From Roseovarius sp. (GTDB lineage Bacteria > Pseudomonadota > Alphaproteobacteria > Rhodobacterales > Rhodobacteraceae): 6,414 bases of DNA. The position numbers and the translations under genes were made by a program. The notes beneath the pieces were generated by a model. The model made no database searches. It worked only from the letters and a program-made list of their open reading frames with translations, and was not told the DNA's origin. Below, one piece after another: positions 1 to 6,300 of the stretch. The stretch lies in assembly GCA_021767845.1 (NCBI GenBank), contig JAASSQ010000171.1, positions 1-6,414 on the forward strand, in the 5' to 3' direction. The first letter of the stretch is position 1. Every line of letters starts with the position of its first letter.

Positions 1-707
1 TCGCTGAGCAGGTAGAGCGCGGATTTGCCCACGTCCTCGATCGTCACGTTGCGGCGCAGGGGCGAGTTCAGCTCGTTCCATTTCAGGATGTAGCGGAAAT
101 CGCCGATGCCGCTGGCCGCCAGCGTCTTGATCGGGCCGGCGCTGATCGCGTTGACGCGGATGCCGTCCTTGCCCAGATCCTCGGCCAGATACATCACGCT
201 GGCTTCCAGCGCGGCCTTGGCGACACCCATGACGTTGTAATGCGGCATGACCTGTTCGGCGCCGTAATAGGTCAGCGTCAGCATCGAGCCGCCCTCGGCC
301 ATCATCTTTTCCGCGCGCTGCGCAACGGCGGTGAAGGAATAGACCGAGATGTCCATCGTGTTCAGGAAATTGTCGCGGCTGGTGTCCACGTAGCGGCCGC
401 GCAGCTCGGACTTGTCGGAAAACCCGATGGCGTGCACCACGAAATCCAGCTTGCCCCATTTCCTTTCCAGCTCCGAGAACAGCCGATCGACCGACCCCAT
501 GTCGCCCACGTCGCAAGGCAGCACGGTGTCGGAGCCGAGCTGCTCGGCCAGCGGCGCCACGCGTTTCTTGAGCGCATCGCCCTGGTAGGAAAAGGCGAGT
601 TCGGCACCGGCATCCGCGCAGGCCTTGGCGATCCCCCACGCGATCGACTTGTCGTTCGCGAGGCCCATGATGAGACCGCGCTTGCCCGCCATCAGTTGAT
701 TTGACAT
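1..707 (-). CDS. fabI: Enoyl-[acyl-carrier-protein] reductase (NADH), FabI; 3' end outside window
   Basis: FabI catalyses the last step of each fatty-acid elongation cycle in the cytosol, reducing trans-2-enoyl-ACP to acyl-ACP with NADH. The reading frame begins MSNQLMAGKRGLIMGLANDK and runs leftward for 235 complete codons; the family is usually about 260-275 residues, so only the last few dozen are missing. It has the short-chain-dehydrogenase nucleotide loop in its FabI form (G15, S21, G25), a CDVGDM segment, HAIGF, and the FabI active site with Y147 and Y157-x6-K164, matching E. coli Tyr146, Tyr156 and Lys163 as I recall them. NAISAGPIKTLAASGI near residue 195 is also typical. The ATG at 707-705 is chosen because GAGGGC lies a few bases upstream and the N-terminus fits the family. 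It is divergent from pdxH. No frame disruption is visible. The family assignment is very secure. Confidence 0.96.
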   Translation of the reverse strand, partial: MSNQLMAGKRGLIMGLANDKSIAWGIAKACADAGAELAFSYQGDALKKRVAPLAEQLGSDTVLPCDVGDMGSVDRLFSELERKWGKLDFVVHAIGFSDKSELRGRYVDTSRDNFLNTMDISVYSFTAVAQRAEKMMAEGGSMLTLTYYGAEQVMPHYNVMGVAKAALEASVMYLAEDLGKDGIRVNAISAGPIKTLAASGIGDFRYILKWNELNSPLRRNVTIEDVGKSALYLLS

Positions 708-872
708 TTCTTGCCCTCGGACCAGCATTGATTGTGCTTTTTCCTTTAGGCGATCGCCGGTATGGCATCAAGGGAAAGGCGGGCCGCGGCCGGCGACTTG
801 GCGCAAGCGGCCCGTTTTCGTTCCGGTCGTGGCAGGTGCCGGCCACGGCCCGCAAGGCGAAGGGAGGCAGGG
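708..872. promoter_or_regulatory. Divergent fabI-pdxH intergenic region
   Basis: This 165-bp region must hold the promoters of both divergent genes. For fabI, the minus strand has TTGATG (771-766), a 17-base spacer and TAAAGG (748-743). This is a plausible but weak sigma-70-type pair, with 4/6 and 3/6 matches to consensus. A perfect 10-bp palindrome GGCGATCGCC (749-758) sits in that spacer and could be an operator or simply chance in G+C-rich DNA. I could not place a convincing pdxH promoter on the + strand. The pdxH-proximal half is described separately because of its hairpins. Confidence 0.45.
780..847 (+). other. Two hairpins in the pdxH 5' leader
   Basis: Hairpin 1 has a perfect 8-bp stem, 780-787 (CGGGCCGC) with 807-814 (GCGGCCCG), a 19-base loop and then TTTT at 815-818. 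This gives it the outline of a weak intrinsic terminator or attenuator. Hairpin 2 has a 6-bp stem, 828-833 (CGTGGC) with 842-847 (GCCACG), and an 8-base loop; it ends 13 bases before the pdxH Shine-Dalgarno sequence. GGCCGGC in loop 1 (788-794) is also a perfect complement of GCCGGCC (838-844), so a tertiary or alternative pairing is possible. The pairings are read directly. Whether they are transcribed, and their role, is inference, and self-complementary G+C runs are common in such DNA. Confidence 0.35.
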
Positions 873-1478
873 ATGAGCGAGAGAACAGGGATATTCGCCG
901 GGGACGATCCGTTCGAGATCGCCCGGCGGTGGCTGGCCGAGGCCGAAAAGACCGAAGTGAACGATCCCAACGCCGTGGCGCTGGCCACGGTGGATGCGGA
1001 GGGGATGCCCAATGTGCGCATGGTCCTTCTGAAAGAGATCGCGGACGACAGTTTCTGGTTCTACACCAATTACCGCAGCGCGAAGGGCCGTGAACTTGAA
1101 AGCTCGGGGAAGGCGGCGATCGTGCTGCACTGGAAATCGCTGCGGCGCCAGCTGCGCATCCGGGGCACCGTGACGCGCGAGGATGGCGCGGAGGCGGATG
1201 CCTATTTCGCGTCGCGCTCGCTCAAGAGCCGGCTGGGGGCGTGGGCGTCGCGGCAGTCGCAGCCGCTCGAGTCGCGCGCTGCGCTGATGGCCGAGGTTGC
1301 GAAGATCACCGCGCAGAAGGGGCCGACCCCGCCGCGACCGCCGTTCTGGGGCGGCTTCAGGATCGTGCCGGTCGAAATCGAATTCTGGGCGGATGGCGCG
1401 TTTCGCCTGCACGACAGGTTCGTCTGGCGCCGGGAAGCACCTGAAAACGCATGGGAAATTACCCGCCTGAACCCCTGA
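873..1478 (+). CDS. pdxH: Pyridoxamine/pyridoxine 5'-phosphate oxidase, PdxH
   Basis: PdxH is an FMN-dependent, normally homodimeric cytosolic enzyme that oxidises pyridoxine 5'-phosphate or pyridoxamine 5'-phosphate to pyridoxal 5'-phosphate with O2, the last step of PLP synthesis and salvage. The product is 201 residues, close to the ~200-220 usual for the family. The split-barrel FMN-binding part has RMVLLKEI (49-56), [12 protein letters not shown] (64-75) and [14 protein letters not shown] (85-98). The C-terminal substrate and dimer part has [17 protein letters not shown] and RLHDR, where R178 and H180 correspond to the active-site Arg and His of E. coli PdxH. It ends in the family signature W-x3-RLxP. 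The ATG at 873 is preferred over an in-frame ATG at 762 because AGGGAGG (861-867) lies 5 bases upstream and the protein then starts [14 protein letters not shown], as relatives do. It is transcribed away from fabI; the next gene begins 124 bp downstream. Confidence 0.96.
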   Translation: MSERTGIFAGDDPFEIARRWLAEAEKTEVNDPNAVALATVDAEGMPNVRMVLLKEIADDSFWFYTNYRSAKGRELESSGKAAIVLHWKSLRRQLRIRGTVTREDGAEADAYFASRSLKSRLGAWASRQSQPLESRAALMAEVAKITAQKGPTPPRPPFWGGFRIVPVEIEFWADGAFRLHDRFVWRREAPENAWEITRLNP

Positions 1479-1602
1479 CATTCGCGAAACGTAAAATGCA
1501 AGACGCTGAATATAAATGGATTTTTTGCTTGCAACTTTCGATACTTCTGACGCAAGACTTTACGAGGTCTTAGGGGATGAAGGCTGTTTGGGTAGGAATG
1601 AC
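1479..1602 (+). promoter_or_regulatory. A+T-rich promoter/leader region of the cold-shock gene
   Basis: This 124-bp gap is about 42% G+C (52 of 124 by my count), clearly below the surrounding coding DNA. It carries A/T-rich elements, TATAAA (1511-1516) and a T6 run (1521-1526) followed by GC and TT, but I could not pair a -35 and a -10 with good spacing. A small hairpin, AAGAC (1554-1558) with GTCTT (1567-1571), lies about 30 bases before the start codon. A promoter with a structured leader fits what is known of cold-shock genes, whose 5' UTRs are often regulatory, but the exact elements are not resolved. No terminator for pdxH is evident. Confidence 0.5.
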
Positions 1603-2136
1603 GTGACCAAGGAAAATGAACTCACTCGGAGGGTGAAAGGACGCGTTAAATGGTTTGATCCGGTCAAGGGTTTTGGTTTTGTCATCGCCGATGAAGGCGG
1701 TCCGGATATCCTTCTTCATGCGAATGTGCTGCGCAACTTCGGGCAGAGCTCTGTAGCCGATCGGGCGGGCGTGGAAATTGACGTCCAGGATACCGAGCGC
1801 GGCATCCAGGCCGTCGAGGTGCTGGCCATCGAGCCGCCGGATGACGGCGAGGGCACGGGGCTGGCCGATCTCGACGAGCTTGATCCCGAGGTCATCCAGG
1901 CCGCCCCGCTGGAACCCGCGCGCGTGAAATGGTTCGACAAGGGCAAGGGGTTCGGCTTTGCCAACACCTTTGGCAGCAGCGACGACGTGTTCATTCACGT
2001 CGAGGTCCTGCGCCGATCCGGCCTTGCCGATCTTCAGCCCGGCGAGGCGCTTGCGATGCGCGTCATCGAAGGCAAACGCGGTCGCATGGCAACAGAGGTG
2101 TGCGGATGGGAAATGGCCGTAAAGCGGCAAGACTGA
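1603..2136 (+). CDS. Cold-shock protein with two cold-shock domains
   Basis: This is a predicted single-stranded nucleic-acid-binding protein of the CspA family, acting as a cytoplasmic RNA chaperone or regulator. From the GTG at 1603 it is 177 residues. CSD1 is about residues 11-77, with VKGRVKWFDPVKGFGFVIAD (RNP1 KGFGFV at 22-27) and RNP2-like DILLHA (35-40). An acidic linker covers about 78-103. CSD2 is about 106-167, with RVKWFDKGKGFGFA (RNP1-like 115-120, ending in Ala) and VFIH (129-132). Single-domain Csps are about 70 residues; two-domain forms of this size occur in alphaproteobacteria. GTG at 1603 is preferred because AGGA (1594-1597) lies 5 bases upstream and the protein then starts MTKENELTRRVKG. 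An in-frame ATG at 1516 would add 29 residues lacking family similarity and has no clear ribosome site. The 3' end overlaps the DUF192 gene by 31 bp, which suggests co-transcription. The family call is secure; the start is less so. Confidence 0.88.
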   Translation: MTKENELTRRVKGRVKWFDPVKGFGFVIADEGGPDILLHANVLRNFGQSSVADRAGVEIDVQDTERGIQAVEVLAIEPPDDGEGTGLADLDELDPEVIQAAPLEPARVKWFDKGKGFGFANTFGSSDDVFIHVEVLRRSGLADLQPGEALAMRVIEGKRGRMATEVCGWEMAVKRQD

Positions 2137-2588
2137 CCGTTTTCCTGGCATTCATGATCGCGGCGGCCCCCGTGGTCGCGGGCGAGTGCCGGTCCGACCG
2201 GGCCGAGTTGCGCGGACCCTGGGGCGAGGCGGCGTTCACCGTCGAGGTTGCCGATGATGCCGAGGAACGGGCGCGGGGCCTGATGCACCGCGAGTCCATG
2301 CCGCGCAGCGCCGGCATGCTGTTCGTCTATCCCGCGCCGAAGCGGGTCGGGTTCTGGATGAAGAATACGCTGATCCCCCTCGACATGATTTTCATGGATC
2401 GCACCGGAACGGTGCAGCAGGTCCATCACGATGTACAGCCCGGCGATCTGCGCCCGAAGTTTGGCGGCAACGCCATTCAGTATGTCCTTGAGATCAACGG
2501 CGGGTTGGCGCGGCAGATCGGGATCGCGAAGGGGAGCGAGCTGCGCCATCCGGCGATTGCACCCGGGGCCGCGTCCTGGCCCTGTTAG
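2106..2588 (+). CDS. Exported DUF192 family protein
   Basis: The product is 160 residues of the DUF192 family, whose function is not established to my knowledge. Residues 1-25 form a signal peptide: a basic start (GNGRKAAR), a hydrophobic core (LTVFLAFMIAAAP) and a VVA-G cleavage site, so the protein is probably periplasmic or secreted. Cys28 follows Glu, so it is not a lipobox cysteine. The DUF192 core has EERARGLMHRESMP (53-66), GMLFVYP, RVGFWMKNTLIPLDMIFMD (80-98) and a C-terminal VLEINGG...G segment, all typical of the family. The ATG at 2106 lies inside the end of the cold-shock gene in another frame; AGAGG (2094-2098) stands 7 bases upstream, and this start yields the complete signal peptide. 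The 31-bp overlap suggests translational coupling. The protein ends in a Cys (SWPC). I see no catalytic motif and propose no reaction. Confidence 0.92.
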   Translation: MGNGRKAARLTVFLAFMIAAAPVVAGECRSDRAELRGPWGEAAFTVEVADDAEERARGLMHRESMPRSAGMLFVYPAPKRVGFWMKNTLIPLDMIFMDRTGTVQQVHHDVQPGDLRPKFGGNAIQYVLEINGGLARQIGIAKGSELRHPAIAPGAASWPC

Positions 2589-2591
2589 GGC

Positions 2592-2620
2592 TTTTCAATC
2601 CGGTTTTGCCAGAGTAGACA
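2592..2620 (+). promoter_or_regulatory. Possible promoter of the tRNA-Pro gene
   Basis: TTTTCA (2592-2597) and TAGACA (2615-2620) are separated by 17 bases and would start transcription about 5 bases before the tRNA. The matches to sigma-70 consensus are modest (4/6 and 3/6). The call leans on spacing and on the need for a promoter between the DUF192 stop and the tRNA; read-through from the upstream genes is the alternative. Confidence 0.25.
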
Positions 2621-2631
2621 CGGGGCCGGTT

Positions 2632-2708
2632 CGGGGCGTAGCGCAGTCTGGTAGCGCACCTGTTTTGGGTACAGGGGGTCGTGAGTTCGAATCTCGCCGC
2701 CCCGACCA
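2632..2708 (+). tRNA. tRNA-Pro (anticodon TGG), CCA encoded
   Basis: A complete 77-base cloverleaf can be folded by hand. The acceptor stem is CGGGGCG (2632-2638) with CGCCCCG (2698-2704), giving the C1-G72 pair typical of bacterial tRNA-Pro. The D stem is GCGC/GCGC around AGTCTGGTA. The anticodon stem is CCTGT/ACAGG with loop TTTGGGT, placing anticodon TGG at 2666-2668. The variable loop is GGGTC. The T stem is GTGAG/CTCGC (one G-T wobble) with loop TTCGAAT. The discriminator is A2705 and the encoded CCA is 2706-2708. Wobble at U34 lets this tRNA read CCA and CCG, and perhaps all CCN codons. No strong intrinsic terminator follows directly. Confidence 0.97.
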
Positions 2709-2816
2709 ATCCTCTCCAGATGTAGTATTCCGCAGCGCGACGTGCCCAATGCGCCGGTTTCGGCGTTGCATTTCGGCACGGCCCCATACCCGGGCTGGGG
2801 TCTGGCCGTGAGATCG

Positions 2817-2832
2817 GCACTACATATAGCGT
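2817..2832 (+). promoter_or_regulatory. Distal NrdR-box-like palindrome
   Basis: GCACTACATATAGCGT matches 13 of 16 positions of the NrdR box consensus as I remember it (acaCwAtATaTwGtgt), including all the strongly conserved ones. It shares ACATATAG with the promoter-proximal site at 3137-3152. No good partner box is seen 21 or 31 bp away, which weakens the case because NrdR usually binds paired boxes. It starts 512 bp before nrdJ. Confidence 0.35.
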
Positions 2833-2953
2833 CTGCCGCCGGGCAGGGGATTCGCGCGGGGCGGAGGGCGATTGGCCGGACGCTCCGCGCGCCTGCGATC
2901 ACGCCTCCGCATCAGCTTGTGGCGCTAAACCTCTTTTTTCGTTTCGGTTTTGC

Positions 2954-2973
2954 GGGGCGGGGTGGGGGCCGGG
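2954..2973 (+). other. Putative intramolecular G-quadruplex motif
   Basis: Four G-runs of 4, 4, 5 and 3 bases (2954-2957, 2959-2962, 2964-2968, 2971-2973) are separated by loops of only 1, 1 and 2 bases. Very short loops make this a strong candidate for a stable quadruplex. It lies on the + strand, the non-template strand for nrdJ, and directly follows a T-rich stretch. The motif is read directly; formation and any role are inference. Confidence 0.5.
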
Positions 2974-3105
2974 CCGCGTGTGGCGAAGGCAACAGGCGTT
3001 TGTGGATGAATCATGGAGCGCGGCGCCGGGGCCAAACGGGGCCTGACAGTCAACAGGTTTTTTAGCGAAAACTTGCCAAAAATTCCGTTGACCCGGACGG
3101 CTGAA

Positions 3106-3152
3106 ATACGCCAAGTTGTGCGGGCCGGTGCGTTAGCCACAACATATAGTGT
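3106..3152 (+). promoter_or_regulatory. Predicted NrdR operator pair and nrdJ promoter
   Basis: NrdR is the ATP/dATP-sensing repressor of ribonucleotide reductase genes and normally binds two 16-bp boxes a whole number of helical turns apart. The proximal box (3137-3152) reads CCACAACATATAGTGT and matches 14 of 16 positions of the recalled consensus acaCwAtATaTwGtgt, including the invariant ones. A weaker box (3106-3121, ATACGCCAAGTTGTGC, about 9 of 16) begins exactly 31 bp upstream, leaving a 15-bp linker, the usual arrangement. TATAGT (3145-3150) inside the proximal box is a 5/6 match to a -10 element, so repressor binding would block it. No good -35 stands 17 bases before it. If this -10 is used, the mRNA leader is about 170 bases. 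Confidence 0.6.
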
Positions 3153-3187
3153 GGATCAGCCGGCCAGAGATAGAACCTCAAAGATGA

Positions 3188-3269
3188 CCCGGCTGGACCG
3201 GGACGCACTGGTCGCACCGCCTTGCCGCGGCGCGGGACGGGGGATGTTTCTGTCGGCCGAACCGGCCGA
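3188..3269 (+). other. Hairpins in the nrdJ leader
   Basis: Two compact perfect hairpins lie between the predicted promoter and nrdJ: CCCGG (3188-3192) with CCGGG (3198-3202) around a 5-base loop, and TCGGCC (3253-3258) with GGCCGA (3264-3269) around GAACC. Neither is followed by a T-run, so they do not look like terminators. I see no cobalamin-riboswitch signature. Confidence 0.3.
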
Positions 3270-3328
3270 TCGGGTCCGCGGAACCGGACATGTGGGAAGT
3301 GAAACGCTGATTGTGAGGCAGCCAGACA

Positions 3329-6300
3329 ATGAAGATTGAAAGAAAGTTCACCAAGGCAGGGCAGGACGCTTACGCAGAACTGGACTTCGTGACCACCAGT
3401 TCGGAAATCCGCAACCCGGATGGCACTACGGTGTTCCGGCTGGACGAGGTCGAGGTGCCCGCAGGTTGGAGCCAGGTTGCCAGTGACGTGATCGCGCAGA
3501 AATACTTCCGCAAGGCCGGTGTTCCCGAGAAGCTGGAGCGCGTGAAGGAAAAGGACGTGCCGGAATTCCTGTGGCGTTCGGTGCCGGCCAGGAAGAACAC
3601 CGGCTTCGGCGGTGAGACCAGCGCCAAGCAGGTCTTCGACCGCCTGGCCGGGGCCTGGGCTTATTGGGGCTGGAAGGGTGGCTACTTCACCACCGAGGAG
3701 GACGCGCGCGCCTATTACGACGAGATGCGCTTCATGCTGGCGCGCCAGATGGCGGCGCCCAACAGCCCGCAATGGTTCAACACCGGCCTGCATTGGGCCT
3801 ACGGCATCGACGGCCCCAGCCAGGGCCATTATTACGTCGATTACCAGTCGGGCGAACTGACCAAGTCCAGCAGCGCCTACGAGCATCCGCAGCCGCATGC
3901 CTGCTTCATCCAGTCGGTCGGCGACGACCTGGTGGGTGACGGCGGCATCATGGATCTCTGGGTCCGCGAAGCGCGCCTGTTCAAATACGGCTCGGGCACC
4001 GGGACCAACTTCTCCAGCCTGCGGGCCGAGGGTGAGAAGCTGTCGGGCGGCGGCAAGTCGTCGGGCCTGATGGGCTTTCTCAAGATCGGGGACCGCGCGG
4101 CGGGCGCGATCAAGTCGGGTGGCACCACGCGCCGCGCGGCCAAGATGGTGATCTGCGACGCCGACCATCCCGATATCGAGGAGTTCATCAACTGGAAGGT
4201 GCGCGAGGAGCAGAAGGTGGCCTCGATCGTGGCCGGCTCCAAGATGCACGAGCAGAAGCTCAACGAGATCTTCGCGGCGATCCGCGAATGGGACGGCAGC
4301 GGCGAGGACGCGGTCGATCCCAAGAAGAACGAGGCGCTGAAGGCCGCGGTGCGCGGCGCCAAGCAGGTGCAGATCCCCGAGACCTACATCAAGCGGGTTC
4401 TGGACTATGCCAAGCAGGGCTATGCCAGCATCGAGTTCCCGACCTACGACACCGACTGGGACTCCGAGGCCTATGCCAGCGTGTCGGGGCAGAACTCGAA
4501 CAACTCGATCCGCGTGACCGATGCGTTCCTCGAAGCGGTGCGCAACGACGATGACTGGGCGCTGATCAACCGGACCGATGGTGCGGTCGCCAAGACGATC
4601 AAGGCGCGCGATCTGTGGGAGCAGGTGGGCCATGCCGCCTGGGCCTGTGCCGATCCGGGCATTCAGTTCCACGACACCGTGAACGCCTGGCACACCTGCC
4701 CCGAGGACGGGCCGATCCGCGGCTCAAACCCGTGCTCGGAATACATGTTCCTGGATGACACGGCCTGCAACCTGGCCTCGATGAACCTGCTGCAGTTCTA
4801 CCGCGACGGCGAGTTCGATGCCGACAGCTACATGCACGCCACGCGGCTGTGGACCGTGACGCTGGAAATCTCGGTGATGATGGCGCAATTCCCGTCCAAG
4901 GAGATCGCGCAGCGCAGCTATGATTTCCGCACGCTCGGCCTGGGCTATGCCAATATCGGCGGTCTGCTGATGAACATGGGGCTTGGCTATGACAGCGACG
5001 AGGGCCGCGCCCTGTGCGGTGCGCTGAGCGCGATCATGACGGGCGTCGCCTATGCCACCAGCGCCGAGATGGCGGGGGAGCTGGGGCCCTTTGCCGGCTA
5101 CGAGCGCAACCGCGACCACATGCTGCGCGTCATCCGCAACCACCGCAACGCCGCCTATGGCGCGACCGAGGGCTACGAGGGGCTGGAGGTCAAGCCGGTG
5201 CCGCTGGACCGGCAGAACTGCCCCGAACCGCGGCTGGTCGATCTGGCGATGGCCAGCTGGGACGAGGCGCTGAAGCTGGGCGAGAAGAACGGCTACCGCA
5301 ACGCGCAGGCAACCGTGATCGCGCCGACCGGCACGATCGGGCTGGTGATGGATTGCGACACCACTGGGATCGAGCCGGATTTCGCCCTGGTGAAGTTCAA
5401 GAAGCTGGCCGGTGGCGGTTACTTCAAGATCATCAACCAGTCGGTGCCGGCGGCGCTGGAAAAGCTGGGCTACAGCTCGGCCCAGATCGGCGAGATCGTC
5501 AGCTACGCGGTGGGGCATGGCTCTATCGGGAACGCGCCGGGGATCAACCACACCTCGCTGGTCGGGCATGGCTTCGGGCCGAACGAGCTTGAGAAGGTGG
5601 ACAATGCGCTTGGCAGCGCCTTCGACATCCGGTTCGTGTTCAACCAGTGGACGCTTGGCACCGAGTTCTGCACCAATGTCCTGGGCATCCCGGCCGAAAA
5701 GCTGAACGATCCGACCTTCGACATGCTGGCGCATCTTGGCTATTCCAAGGCCGATATCGAGGCCGCGAACGACCATGTCTGCGGGACCATGACGCTGGAA
5801 GGCGCACCGCACCTGCGCGAAGAGCACTACCACATCTTCGACTGCGCCAACCCCTGCGGCAAGAAGGGCAAGCGCTACCTGGGCGTGGAAAGCCACATCC
5901 ACATGATGGCCGCGGCGCAGAGCTTCATCTCGGGTGCGATCTCGAAGACGATCAACATGCCCAACGATGCCACGATCGAGGATTGCCAGAAGGCCTATGA
6001 GCTGAGCTGGTCCCTGGGCGTCAAGGCGAACGCGCTCTATCGCGACGGCTCGAAACTGAGCCAGCCGCTGGCGTCGGCCCTGGTCGAGGATGATGACGAG
6101 GCCGCAGAGGTGCTGGAAAGCGGCTCGACCCAGGAAAAGGCCGCCGTGCTGGCCGAGAAGATCGTCGAGAAGGTGGTCGTCAAGGAAATCGTCAAGTCGC
6201 AGCGCAGCAAGATGCCGGAGCGCCGCAAGGGCTATACCCAGAAGGCGATCGTGGGTGGTCACAAGGTCTATCTGCGCACCGGCGAATACGAGGACGGCGC

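Larger units (their letters stand above)
2709..3328. other. 620-bp intergenic region between tRNA-Pro and nrdJ
   Basis: I find no convincing gene on either strand here. The frames that stay open lack recognisable motifs and ribosome sites and use codons unlike the neighbours, and those crossing the tRNA are antisense artefacts. What it does hold: a hairpin with a perfect 7-bp stem (2777-2783 with 2804-2810) enclosing CCCGGG; a NrdR-box-like palindrome at 2817-2832; a G-quadruplex motif at 2954-2973; a T-rich stretch just before it (2934-2951); NrdR-box-like sites at 3106-3121 and 3137-3152; and a leader with two small perfect hairpins before nrdJ. Most of it therefore looks like the control region of nrdJ, though its length is larger than one promoter needs. 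Confidence 0.6.

Noticed and set aside
240..704. Plus-strand open frame of 154 codons opposite fabI
   Set aside because: It is a shadow of fabI, whose minus-strand translation has all FabI catalytic motifs.
2494..2902. Minus-strand open frames across the tRNA, with ARFELTTPCTQNR and GEIRTHDPLYPK segments
   Set aside because: These peptide strings are well-known artefacts of translating the antisense of tRNA genes; the tRNA-Pro cloverleaf explains the conservation.
2889..2939. Terminator for the tRNA transcript: GCGCC/GGCGC with an inner TGCG/CGCA stem, then a T6 run
   Set aside because: The stem carries a 9-base bulge and the T-run begins 8 bases after the stem, so the geometry is wrong for an intrinsic terminator.
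3042..3063. Intrinsic terminator: CCTG/CAGG followed by six T
   Set aside because: The stem has only four Watson-Crick pairs plus possible G-U pairs, too weak for a confident terminator, and no gene on the + strand ends close upstream.
2742..3065. Plus-strand open frame of 107 codons after the tRNA
   Set aside because: There is no family similarity I recognise and no good ribosome site. It spans the G-rich motif, whose translation is a glycine/arginine run, as expected from non-coding G+C-rich DNA.
3153..3328. Cobalamin riboswitch in the nrdJ leader
   Set aside because: Considered because the enzyme uses B12, but I find no B12-box-like conserved core. A B12-repressed switch would also be illogical before a B12-dependent enzyme.
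3013..3339. Plus-strand open frame of 108 codons overlapping the nrdJ start
   Set aside because: It has rare codons (ATA, TTA, AGG), no clear ribosome site and no recognisable motif, and the predicted NrdR boxes and promoter lie inside it.
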